In this document: positions 50,899 to 58,878 of the stretch, one piece after another
Layout of the letters: every line of letters starts with the position of its first letter
How positions within the stretch are numbered: the stretch's first letter is position 1
Notes under the pieces: generated by a model
Database searches by the model: none
What the model was told of the DNA's origin: nothing
What the model saw: the letters and a program-made list of their open reading frames with translations, nothing else
Origin: Nisaea sp.
Lineage (GTDB): Bacteria; Pseudomonadota; Alphaproteobacteria; Thalassobaculales; Thalassobaculaceae
DNA length: 64,000 nucleotides
Reading direction: 5' to 3'
Assembly: GCF_034670185.1 (NCBI RefSeq)
Contig: NZ_JAXMNY010000001.1
Location: 868,001-932,000 of the forward strand
Made by a program: the position numbers and the translations under genes

Positions 50899-51636
50899 AT
50901 GTCGGAACCTGTCTTTCTCCCCGCCGGGGATACCGCCCTTGTCGTGCAGTTCGGCGAAGCCGTCGATGCGGCCGTAAACCGCCAGGTGCGCCATGTCGCC
51001 GCCAAGCTGCGCGAGCTGTCGCTGGCTGGCATTGTCGATATCGTCCCGACGATCCGCTCCCTGATGGTGCATTACGATCCGCTGGTGACGCGTTCCTCCG
51101 AGTTGCAATCGGCGATTTCCGAGATCCTGCATCATCAGCACGAGGGCGAGGACGGCTACCGGCTCTGGTCCATACCGGTTTGCTATGAGGGCGAGTGCGC
51201 GCCGGACCTCGATAGCGTGGCGCGGGACATGAAGCTGGACGCGTCGGAGGTGGTGCGCGGCCATACCGCCGCGCCGCAGGAAGTCCTGATGATGGGATTC
51301 CTGCCGGGCTTCCCCTATCTCGGCCTGCTGCCGGAAGCGTTCGATGTGCCGAGACGGTTCGAGCCGCGCGTCAAGGTACCGGCCCGCTCGATCTCCATCG
51401 CTGTGCGGCAGACCACGATCTACACGGTCGAGAGTCCCGGCGGCTGGCATCTGATCGGCCGCACACCGGTCGAATTCTTCGATCCCACCCGTGACGCGCC
51501 GATTCTGGTCGCCGCCGGGGATCGGGTTCATTTCCAGCCGGTATCGCTGGCCGAGTATGAAGCGCTGCGGAAGGATGTCGAGGCTGGGAACTACCTGCCT
51601 GTCGTGGAGGATATCGCACCGGGAGAGGGCGCATGA
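50899..51636 (+). CDS. pxpB: 5-oxoprolinase subunit B (KipI family)
   Basis: 245 residues. LPAGDTALVVQFGEAVDAAV, EVLMMGFLPGFPYLGLLPEA and VPARSISIAVRQTTIYTVES, then GGWHLIGRTPVEFF, are the AHS1/KipI signatures. It forms the ATP-dependent 5-oxoprolinase with PxpA and PxpC. Its stop overlaps the next start by four bases (ATGA, 51633-51636). The start at 50899 follows a GTG at 50896 that is also in frame. Confidence 0.94.
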   Translation: MSEPVFLPAGDTALVVQFGEAVDAAVNRQVRHVAAKLRELSLAGIVDIVPTIRSLMVHYDPLVTRSSELQSAISEILHHQHEGEDGYRLWSIPVCYEGECAPDLDSVARDMKLDASEVVRGHTAAPQEVLMMGFLPGFPYLGLLPEAFDVPRRFEPRVKVPARSISIAVRQTTIYTVESPGGWHLIGRTPVEFFDPTRDAPILVAAGDRVHFQPVSLAEYEALRKDVEAGNYLPVVEDIAPGEGA

Positions 51637-52664
51637 GCGGGCTCAGGGTGATCCAGGCCGGTTTCGCGCCGACCCTGCAGGATTTCGGCCGCCCGGCCTT
51701 CCAGAACAGGGGCGTGCCCGTGTCCGGCGCGCTCGATCCCGTGTCTCTCCGGATCGGCAATGCGCTGGTCGGAAATGACGAGGGGATGGCCGCCATCGAG
51801 TTCCGGCTGATCGGACCTGTTCTTGAAGTACTGGCGGAAAGCGTTCGCGTGGCGCTGGTCGGCACCCGGGCCGGGATTGTCGTCGAGGCGGGAGAGCGTG
51901 TCGAACTCCCGTCATATCAGAGCGTTACCCTGAAACGTGGACACCGGCTGTCCGTCAATCCGGTGACGGATAGCGGTGCGGCCTATCTTTGCATTGAAGG
52001 CGGCTGCGATCTGCCCGCCGTGTTTGACAGCCTATCCACCTATGGCCGCTCGCAGATCGGCGGCTTTCAGGGCCGCGCGCTGAAGGACGGGGATGAGTTG
52101 CCCCTGCGCCTGAACGCGGTTCCCGCGCGGGGCGAGCTTCGGCTGGAAAATCCCGGATATCTCGATGCCGGCGGCCCGGTCCGTGTCGTGTTCGGCCCGC
52201 AGCGGGATTATTTCACCGACGAGAGCGCCGCCGCTTTCCTGACCAATGAATACAGCGTCAGCCGGGAAGCGGACCGGATGGGAATGCGTCTGGAAGGCCC
52301 GGCGCTCGAGCATGCACGCGGCTACAACATCACCTCGGACGGCATCGTCACCGGCGCCATCCAGGTGCCCGGCAACGGCCTGCCGATCATCCTGCTGGCG
52401 GACCATCAGACCACGGGCGGATATCCGAAGATCGGCACCGTCATCTCCGCGGACATCCCGCGTCTTGGTCGCCTGAAGCCGGGGGATGCACTGTCCTTCG
52501 CGGAGGTCACTGTCGCCGAGGCTGAAGACGCGCGCCGGGAGCAGGAAAAGGAAATCAAGCGGCTGATCGGGGCGCTGAGCCCGGCTGCGGCATGGCTCGA
52601 CGAGGCGGCGCTTTACCGGGAAAACCTGATCAGCGGCGTGGTCCACAACGAAGAAGCGGTCTAG
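51633..52664 (+). CDS. pxpC: 5-oxoprolinase subunit C (KipA family)
   Basis: 343 residues. LRVIQAGFAPTLQDFGRPAF, NRGVPVSGALDPVSLRIGNA, YLCIEGGCDLPAVFDSLSTY and GYPKIGTVISADIPRLGRLK are diagnostic of the AHS2/KipA domain. It is coupled to pxpB by an ATGA overlap. The C-terminus adds a helical tail (REQEKEIKRLIGALSPAAAW) common in this family. Confidence 0.95.
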   Translation: MSGLRVIQAGFAPTLQDFGRPAFQNRGVPVSGALDPVSLRIGNALVGNDEGMAAIEFRLIGPVLEVLAESVRVALVGTRAGIVVEAGERVELPSYQSVTLKRGHRLSVNPVTDSGAAYLCIEGGCDLPAVFDSLSTYGRSQIGGFQGRALKDGDELPLRLNAVPARGELRLENPGYLDAGGPVRVVFGPQRDYFTDESAAAFLTNEYSVSREADRMGMRLEGPALEHARGYNITSDGIVTGAIQVPGNGLPIILLADHQTTGGYPKIGTVISADIPRLGRLKPGDALSFAEVTVAEAEDARREQEKEIKRLIGALSPAAAWLDEAALYRENLISGVVHNEEAV

Positions 52665-52819
52665 GACGGGCCTTCATAAACGGGCGCGTTCCGATGACTA
52701 CTTTCGGTAAAACCTCGGAAGTCGGTCAATCGACCGCGTCGGTCAGCAAAGGTGGGGAGCCGCCGTTCGCTCCTCCGGGGCAGTTCACCGAACTTCCCTC
52801 GTTGCTCCAGTCTTCCGCC

Positions 52820-55720
52820 TTAGAAGATCATGAAGTCGGCGCTGGAGAGGGCGCCCGTATGCACGCCGATCAGGGTGACCGAGTTGCCGGCCCCGAAGTC
52901 AATGACCGCGTCCCCGGCGGCATTGTCGGCGGCCCGGAGAAGCATGTCCTCCGGTGTGGCGACTGCCGTGCCGTTGATCCCGGCGGCAACGGCGATCTGG
53001 TCCTCGCCCGCGGTGAAGCTGTAGATGATGTCGTTGCCGTCCGCCGTCTCGAAGCTGAACCGGTCGGCCCCGAGCCCGCCGGTGAGGACATCGTCTCCGG
53101 TCCCGCCGGTCAGTATGTCATTCCCCTGTCCGCCATAGAGCGTATCCGCACCGTCGCCGCCGGAGAGCGTGTCTGCGCCCTGGTTGCCGTAGATCACGTC
53201 GGCTCCGAGATTGCCCTGGAGCAGGTCATCCTCCTGCCCCCCGATCAGTGTATCGTCGCCCTGACCGCCATAGAGCGTGTCGTTCCCCCGGTTGCCGCAG
53301 ACGATGTCCGCCCCCTGGTTGCCATAGACGATATCTCCGTCCTGGCCGCCATAGAGCGTGTCCGCTTCTTCCTGCCCCCAGAGCGTGTCCGCCCCCTGGT
53401 TGCCGTAAAGCAGGTCGGTACCATTGCCGCCATACATCACGTCGCTACCGGCCAATCCTGAAAGCGTGTCGGCTCCGCTCGTACCACTCAGCACGTCATC
53501 GCCGGATGTCGCCGCGCTCGCATTGTCGTTGCCGCCGGAGGCCACAGGCTTCGCGCCGATATCCCGCAGCGTCACGTCATTGCCGTCGCTGCCGGCATAG
53601 CTGATCTGGTACTGGCGCGTGCCGCTGGTAAAGGTCGCCCCTTCCGCAAGGCCGCTGAAGGTCCCGGTCACGGCATCGGCCCCGTCATTGCTGATCAGCA
53701 CATAATTGTCGCCGGTCGTCGATGTGTAGCCGAACACCGTGTTCAGGGTCGCCGAATTGATGGTGACGGTGCCGGTGACGGAGACCTGGTCATATCCGGT
53801 TCCGGCGGTGGTGCCGTCGATCTCCATCGTCGCGGTGGAGCCGCTGGAGAGTGTGAGGTTGCCGGTGGAGATCGTCCCCGGGCTGTTGCCGGGGGCGATG
53901 GTGCCACCCGACAGGATGGTGACCGGCGTGCTGTAGGTCCCGGTTCCCTTGAGGGTGACGCCGGAGGCAATGGAATAGGTGCTGCTTCCGCTCAGGGTGC
54001 CGGAGAACGTGTTGGCCCCGGGATCGGAAAAGGAGATAGAGCCGGCCCCGACATTCACGGTGCCGGAGCCGGTGAGGGCGCCGATGGTCTCGGTGGTGCC
54101 GTTCAGATCCAGGGTAGCCCCGGCGGCGACATTGACGGTGCCGTTGTCATCGAGGGCGTTGCCCCCGGAGAGCTGCACGGTGCCGGCCGAGATGGTGGTG
54201 TTGCCGGTATAGGTATTGCTGCCGGAGAGCGTCAGCGTACCGCTGCCGGTCTTGGTCAAACTGCCCGTCCCCGAGACCACACCGGAGAAGGTCGTGTTGG
54301 TTCCCTGATTGACGGTCAGGGCCCCGGCCCCGATCGACACGGTGCCGGCGCCGGACAGGGCTCCGATGGACTCGGTTGTGCCGTTCAGGTCCAGTGTCGC
54401 ACCGGCGGACACCGAGACGCTGCCGCTGTTCGAGAGCGCGCTGCCGCCGGACAGTTGAAGGGTGCCGCCGCTCACCGTGGTGCCGCCGGTATAGGTGTTG
54501 GTGCCGGTCAGGATGGTGGTGCCGGTGCCCATCTGGTTCACCGCCGTCGAGCCGGCGATGGTGACGGCCGTGCCGCTGCTGGTGCCGTCGCTGCTGAGGA
54601 CGTAGCCGGTATCGGTGTGGTTGAAGTTGACGGTGCCGGTGCCGGAGCTGGTCCTGATCGTCGAGGCGTTCACGATGCCCGCAGCACCGCCATTACCGAT
54701 GTTCAGCGTGCCGGTGCTGCCGGTGAAAAGGCCGGTGTAAAGCGTGCCGCCGACGGTGACCGAGCCGCCGTCCGTAACGGTGAGGGTCCCGACCCCCGAA
54801 TTTCCGACGAGCAGATTTTGGGCACCAGTGTTCACGGCCGAGCCCGCACCGTCGACGAGCAATGCCCCTGTGCTGCCAGAACTGTTACCGACAAAAGATT
54901 GGCCGCCATTGGCCGTCAGCGTCCCGCCACCGGTGACCTGCAGAGTCCCGCTGCTTCCGGACCCAGTCCCGATATAGAAGCTATCGATCGCGGGCGCGGC
55001 CCCGGCCAGTTGCGCCGTGCCGCCGTTAGCGATGTTGGCAGTATCGGAGCCGCCGGGCACGCCTCCAAGCCAATTGCCGGCCGTGTTCCAGTCTCCCGTT
55101 CCGCCGCTCCAAGTGTTCAACAGGACCGGCAGGCCGGTGAGGGCCGCGGTGTTCAGCGCGGGGCGCGGCACAGGGCAGCCGGCGTCGAGGATCCAGGATC
55201 CGCCAAGCGCCGAGCCGCCGACCGGCTTGCTGGCGGCGGCCACCGGGCATCCGGTCGTCCGCTCCAGCGTCGTCACGAAAGTCTGGCCGGCCTCTCCCTC
55301 AGCGACCGAGCAGGCATAGAGCTCTATCGTCGCACCGGCGAGAACATGTCCCATCGCCGCAAGGGCGTGCCGGCGCGCCCGCAGACTGTCCCCGGTCAGA
55401 GGCCGGTCGCCAAGGATCAGCGCCCCCGGTGTGCCATGGCAGATCACCGCCAGCCGGTGGCCCGGTGCTGCGCGCACTGCCGCCACAAGCCGTGCCAGGC
55501 CATCCTGTCCGGGATCGACCCGCACGACGCGGGCCGGGCCGGTCACCCCCTCCAGGATCTCGTCTGCAGCCGGAACCCGGGAGTCCATCACGATCAGGAG
55601 CGGCTGTACGGGCACCGGCGGCATGACCAAGTCCGGCGATACGGGCAAGTCGTGTGCCGTGCGGGAGCCGGTTGCCGAAAGCCGGTCCGCCTCCGTGTTC
55701 GTCACGTAGCCTCGATTCAT
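52820..55720 (-). CDS. Giant secreted repeat protein: DUF4347, passenger-type repeats, RTX repeats
   Basis: About 966 residues, probably cell-surface or secreted. The N-terminal DUF4347 domain (about residues 40-200) shows LLIVMDSRVPAADEILEGV, LAVICHGTPGALILGD and IELYACSVAEGEAGQTFV. A long Gly/Ser/Thr-rich beta region follows, with repeats such as TNTYTGGTTVSGGTLQLSGG. The C-terminal third has RTX-like calcium-binding repeats (GADTLYGGQGNDILTGGTG). There is no beta-barrel, LPXTG or signal peptide, so a type I secretion system is expected; none is in the window. ATG 55720 has GGAGG eight bases upstream; ATGs at 55747 and 55750 lack one. Function as an adhesin or matrix protein is inferred. 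Confidence 0.88.
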   Translation of the reverse strand: MNRGYVTNTEADRLSATGSRTAHDLPVSPDLVMPPVPVQPLLIVMDSRVPAADEILEGVTGPARVVRVDPGQDGLARLVAAVRAAPGHRLAVICHGTPGALILGDRPLTGDSLRARRHALAAMGHVLAGATIELYACSVAEGEAGQTFVTTLERTTGCPVAAASKPVGGSALGGSWILDAGCPVPRPALNTAALTGLPVLLNTWSGGTGDWNTAGNWLGGVPGGSDTANIANGGTAQLAGAAPAIDSFYIGTGSGSSGTLQVTGGGTLTANGGQSFVGNSSGSTGALLVDGAGSAVNTGAQNLLVGNSGVGTLTVTDGGSVTVGGTLYTGLFTGSTGTLNIGNGGAAGIVNASTIRTSSGTGTVNFNHTDTGYVLSSDGTSSGTAVTIAGSTAVNQMGTGTTILTGTNTYTGGTTVSGGTLQLSGGSALSNSGSVSVSAGATLDLNGTTESIGALSGAGTVSIGAGALTVNQGTNTTFSGVVSGTGSLTKTGSGTLTLSGSNTYTGNTTISAGTVQLSGGNALDDNGTVNVAAGATLDLNGTTETIGALTGSGTVNVGAGSISFSDPGANTFSGTLSGSSTYSIASGVTLKGTGTYSTPVTILSGGTIAPGNSPGTISTGNLTLSSGSTATMEIDGTTAGTGYDQVSVTGTVTINSATLNTVFGYTSTTGDNYVLISNDGADAVTGTFSGLAEGATFTSGTRQYQISYAGSDGNDVTLRDIGAKPVASGGNDNASAATSGDDVLSGTSGADTLSGLAGSDVMYGGNGTDLLYGNQGADTLWGQEEADTLYGGQDGDIVYGNQGADIVCGNRGNDTLYGGQGDDTLIGGQEDDLLQGNLGADVIYGNQGADTLSGGDGADTLYGGQGNDILTGGTGDDVLTGGLGADRFSFETADGNDIIYSFTAGEDQIAVAAGINGTAVATPEDMLLRAADNAAGDAVIDFGAGNSVTLIGVHTGALSSADFMIF
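53080..53500 (-). repeat. RTX-type nonapeptide repeat-coding region
   Basis: About 15 degenerate copies of a 27-bp unit encoding GGxGxDxLx or YGNQGADxL variants. Several positions carry Gln or Glu where the canonical repeat has Asn or Gly (WGQEEADTL, CGNRGND). Confidence 0.85.
53920..54560 (-). repeat. Passenger-associated (PATR-like) repeat-coding region
   Basis: At least two long similar units of about 75-80 residues, each with the order NTYTG..TT, G.VQLSGG or G.LQLSGG, ATLDLNGTTE and IGAL. The units are typical of autotransporter passengers but here precede RTX repeats. Confidence 0.75.
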
Positions 55721-55833
55721 CGTCACGGCCTCCGGCCTGAATGTCATCATCCGGCCGCCTATAAATTGACGAGGCAGCGGAACTTCCCCCTCAGGGTGGA
55801 AAATATTCTCCTTTGATTACAATGTTCTGATTG

Positions 55834-55907
55834 GAAATTCGGTGGCTAATTTTGGAAATTTTGGAAATTCGACGGCTAATTTTGGAAATTTTGGAAATTC
55901 GGCGGCT
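55834..55907 (+). repeat. 30-bp tandem repeat (two full copies and a partial third)
   Basis: The unit GAAATTCGGTGGCTAATTTT plus GGAAATTTTG occurs at 55834-55863 and 55864-55893 with two changes, and partly at 55894-55907. The length is a multiple of three. On the plus strand it reads as the ten-residue repeat NS(V/T)ANFGNFG. It is AT-rich compared with both flanks. Confidence 0.9.
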
Positions 55908-56273
55908 GAAATGAAAAGCGCCGGGCAGATTCTGGAAGAATTCGACATTGGCCCTAAGGGGCTATTCTCGTCTCCGCAACGACCGAACCGGCTATGGGAA
56001 GGCAGCACCCGCCGTTCCGGCCTGGAGGGGATGGATCCGGTATGTGGCCGACGGCGGATCTCGGGTCGGACCTGTACTATTTTGACTTCGACAATGTGGA
56101 AATCGCCCGCTATTTCGAAGGCATCGGTTTCACGGTCTTCACGGGAGAGATCTCGTACCGCATCTGCTCGATTTCGTCAGCACCCCGGCCCGGGAACACT
56201 CGGTCTCCGTGCCGTCCGATGTGACGGAGCGTCTGGTGGCCGCCTTCGAGCGCTACTTCGAAGGCATTGCGTA
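55842..56273 (+). pseudogene. Frameshifted gene remnant starting with NFGN repeats
   Basis: No intact gene fits this stretch, but three segments in different frames look coding. The first starts at GTG 55842 and reads ANFGNFGNST-ANFGNFGNSA, then AAEMKSAGQILEEFDIGPKG. A second frame gives LGSDLYYFDFDNVEIARYFE, then GIGFTVFTGE up to about 56150. A third gives DLVPHLLDFVSTPAREHSVS and ends AAFERYFEGIA with TAG at 56271-56273. The second and third pieces have the high-GC third positions of real genes here. I read this as one gene broken by at least two frameshifts. I do not recognise its family. Confidence 0.5.
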
Positions 56274-56408
56274 GTTCGAAGACGGGCGGCTTAAGTCCGC
56301 CGTTGCCAATGGCCTCTTTGGGTCGGGAGAGGCCGGATAGGCAATCCGGCTTTGCGGGCTGGCTCAACGCGGTTGGAACCTCGCAATAGTGAGTCCCGTA
56401 GCCACAGC
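56274..56408. other. Intergenic stretch with no recognised gene
   Basis: Between the gene remnant and the MBL-fold hydrolase stop I see nothing convincing. Confidence 0.5.
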
Positions 56409-57452
56409 CTAGGCGGCCCGTCCGTACCTGTACGTCCCGTTATCGCCAAGCTCCCGGGTAATCTGCCCGTCTTCGATCAGCAGATGCAGGTGCGCCAGCG
56501 TTTCGCCGACGGCGAAGCGGGTCTGGTGCAGGTCGAGGTCGCGCATGAAGAGGATTTTCATCACCTCGGCGGCGGATGACGGGCGGTCGCAGGCCTCGAT
56601 GGTTTCCTCCAGCCGCTCGTCATGGTGGCTGCGGAGTGCGTCGATCCGGAAATTGATGCCGCGATAGGGGCCGTCGTGGCCGGGAAGTACGAGAATGTCG
56701 TCCTTGCCGCCCTTCATGCTGTCGAGGAAGGTGAAGAAATCCTGCAGCGGGTTGCCGTCAGGCTCGGTCCACCAGACTGCGATGATCGGCGTGATGCGGG
56801 GCAGCAGCAGATCGCCGCCGAGCATCAGGTTGTCTGCTTCCGAAAACAGGCAGACATGGTCCGGGGAATGTCCGGCGCCGAAATAGGGGCGCCAGGTGCG
56901 GCCGCCGATCTCGAATGTCGTATCCGGTCCAATGCGGTTGAAGGCAGGCGGAATAGGCGAGACCAGCTTGCGGTATTCGTTGCCGATCTTGCGCATCTCG
57001 CCGTTGATATCCGCGCCAAGGCCGAGCTTTCCATAGAAGCCGACCATCTGATCGACGAAATCCTCGGACGTGTCGAGATAGAAGGACCGGGCATTCAGCC
57101 ATTCGGTCCGGCTCATCCAGAGCGGGGCGCCGGTCTGCTCCTGCAGCCAACCGGCGAGACCGACATGATCCGGATGGAAGTGCGTGCCGATGATGGCCTG
57201 CACCGGATCGTTCCCGATCACGTCCTTCAGGATCTTCGTCCAGGCGACCCGGCAGTTCTCCGTGTTCAGGCCGCAATCGACAATCACCCAGCCGGCATCG
57301 TCTTCCAGCAGGTAGAGATTGACGTGATTGAGCGAGAAGGGCAGCGGCAGGCGCAGCCAGTGCACGCCCGGCGCGACTTCAAGGAGAGCGCCGTCTTCAG
57401 GCCGCGTGTCTCCGAGCAAATAGGTAAGTTCCTGTGTCATGGTTGCGGACAT
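56409..57452 (-). CDS. MBL-fold metallo-hydrolase
   Basis: 347 residues. The metal motif is IIGTHFHPDHVGLAGWL, with other ligands in YFGAGHSPDHVCLFSE and ILVLPGHDGPYRGINFR. A helical C-terminal segment (VMKILFMRDLDLHQTRFAVG) is like that of lactamase-B enzymes with a C-terminal winged-helix tail. It may hydrolyse a thioester or ester; acyl-CoA or glutathione esters are candidates. ATGs at 57452 and 57440 are both possible starts. Confidence 0.9.
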   Translation of the reverse strand: MSATMTQELTYLLGDTRPEDGALLEVAPGVHWLRLPLPFSLNHVNLYLLEDDAGWVIVDCGLNTENCRVAWTKILKDVIGNDPVQAIIGTHFHPDHVGLAGWLQEQTGAPLWMSRTEWLNARSFYLDTSEDFVDQMVGFYGKLGLGADINGEMRKIGNEYRKLVSPIPPAFNRIGPDTTFEIGGRTWRPYFGAGHSPDHVCLFSEADNLMLGGDLLLPRITPIIAVWWTEPDGNPLQDFFTFLDSMKGGKDDILVLPGHDGPYRGINFRIDALRSHHDERLEETIEACDRPSSAAEVMKILFMRDLDLHQTRFAVGETLAHLHLLIEDGQITRELGDNGTYRYGRAA

Positions 57453-57634
57453 TAGTCAGCACGCGTGTGACTGGAAAGTGCCTAATACGAACAAGTCGCC
57501 CGGATATTTCGACAAACCATCCGACGAGGCCTGTTCCTCGCATGTTAAGGATCTGTGAAATGCGCGCTTGAGCCTCGCCACGCCGGGGAGGAGGAGCTAG
57601 TAATAGCCTTCCTTATTCACGTGAGTTTCCCCGA

Positions 57635-58192
57635 ATGAACAGTCGCTCCAACACCGGTACTCTCTGGCTCGTCGTGGGGCCGTCGGGGGCGGGCAAGGAC
57701 AGCCTTCTGGATGGCGCCAAGGCTGCTTTGTCGGACAGTCCGGACCATTATTTCGTCCGCCGTGACATTACGCGTCCGGCAGATGCGGGTGGCGAGGAGC
57801 ACAATCCGGTGTCGGTCGCGGAGTTTGAAAGGACAAAGAAAGAGGGCGGCTACTGCCTGAGCTGGGAAGCCCACAATCTGCGCTACGGAATTCCTAAAGC
57901 GATTGAAGCGGAATTGTCTGCCGGACGGCATGTCATCGTGAATGTGTCGCGCGCACTGATCGGCAAAGCTCGGGAGATGTTTCCGGATGTGCGGGTTGTG
58001 AACATTACTGTTCCCCGCGCGGTTCTGGAAAATCGCCTCAGGGGGCGCGGACGGGAGAGTGAGGCCGATATCCAGAAACGTCTGGCTCGGGCCGAGGCCT
58101 TCACGCTGGAAGGACCGGGCGTGATCAGTTTCATCAACGACCGGCCGCTTGAAGAGTCTGTCTCTGCTTTTACGGCGTTATTCACGCAATAG
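57635..58192 (+). CDS. phnN: Ribose 1,5-bisphosphokinase
   Basis: 185 residues. The P-loop is LWLVVGPSGAGKDSLLDGAK, followed by FVRRDITRPADAGGEEHNPV and VIVNVSRALIGKAREMFPDV, the guanylate-kinase-like pattern of PhnN. It converts ribose 1,5-bisphosphate, the end product of the C-P lyase route, to PRPP. It is on the opposite strand to the phn operon and convergent with its last gene. Confidence 0.94.
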   Translation: MNSRSNTGTLWLVVGPSGAGKDSLLDGAKAALSDSPDHYFVRRDITRPADAGGEEHNPVSVAEFERTKKEGGYCLSWEAHNLRYGIPKAIEAELSAGRHVIVNVSRALIGKAREMFPDVRVVNITVPRAVLENRLRGRGRESEADIQKRLARAEAFTLEGPGVISFINDRPLEESVSAFTALFTQ

Positions 58193-58193
58193 G

Positions 58194-58221
58194 CGAAATA
58201 TCGGTAAAATCCGATATTTCG
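58194..58221. terminator. Hairpin between convergent phnN and acyltransferase genes
   Basis: CGAAATATCGG and CCGATATTTCG form a perfect 11-bp stem with a 6-base loop, 2 bp after the phnN stop. No U tract follows. The half CCGATATTT recurs at 58233-58241, inside the end of the convergent gene. It may act as a bidirectional terminator. Confidence 0.45.
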
Positions 58222-58229
58222 ATAGGTGC

Positions 58230-58844
58230 TTACCGATATTTGGCCAGGAATGCGGGAGCCGGCAGGGCGCGGAAGTCGCTCATGCGCTCTTTCAGCAAGT
58301 CATGCGGCCAATCCCACCAGGCGAGCTCCAGCAATCCTTCGGCTGTCTCCTCGTCCACCCGGCGCTTGATCTCTTTCGATGGAACACCGCCAACGATTGT
58401 ATAAGGCGCAACGTTTTTGCTGACGACGGCTCCGGCTGCGATGACGGCGCCAGTTCCGACATTCACACCAGCAAGCACGGTCGCGCCATGGCCGATCCAG
58501 ACATCGTGCCCGATGGTGCAGTGATGCTGTCGCCGCCAGTCGAAGAACGCCTCGTCATCGTCTCCCAGGCCATAAGCAGCCGCTCGATAGAGGAAATGAT
58601 GCTGCGACGCGCGGGTGCTCGGATGATTTCCGGGATTTATGCGCGTATGAGAGGCGATTGAGCAGAATTTTCCTATCGTAGCGTAAATGATGTCGCTGTC
58701 ATTCACCACGTAGGAATAGTCGCCCATCTCGGTCTCAATGACGGAGGTGCGGGCGCCGACTTCTGTCCAGGCCCCGAGTTCGCAGTCCCGGACCTGTGCC
58801 GTTTCGTGCACGGTCGGCATCGAGGAGAGTTGTTTCTGAGCCAT
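58230..58844 (-). CDS. Phosphonate-operon hexapeptide acyltransferase
   Basis: 204 residues. A left-handed beta helix is shown by repeated hexapeptides: TVHETAQVRDCELGAWTEVG, IGHDVWIGHGATVLAGVNVG and TGAVIAAGAVVSKNVAPYTI, ending VGGVPSKEIKRR. This matches the transferase commonly found beside phnM in C-P lyase operons (chloramphenicol-acetyltransferase type). It may acetylate an aminoalkylphosphonate before cleavage, which is inferred from context. I chose ATG 58844, as an earlier ATG at 58871 gives an unlikely basic start. It is the last gene of the operon. Confidence 0.9.
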   Translation of the reverse strand: MAQKQLSSMPTVHETAQVRDCELGAWTEVGARTSVIETEMGDYSYVVNDSDIIYATIGKFCSIASHTRINPGNHPSTRASQHHFLYRAAAYGLGDDDEAFFDWRRQHHCTIGHDVWIGHGATVLAGVNVGTGAVIAAGAVVSKNVAPYTIVGGVPSKEIKRRVDEETAEGLLELAWWDWPHDLLKERMSDFRALPAPAFLAKYR

Positions 58845-58878
58845 GAACTGAACTTTCCGTCTTTCGTTCAAACAAGCG

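Noticed and set aside
54455..55816. 453-codon open frame antisense to the giant repeat protein
   Set aside because: Its Gly/Ala/Arg-rich sequence is the complement of the Gly/Ser/Thr repeats. The sense frame has DUF4347 and RTX domains.
55834..55907. Possible CRISPR array
   Set aside because: The repeats are directly abutting with no spacers and number only two and a half; no cas genes are present.
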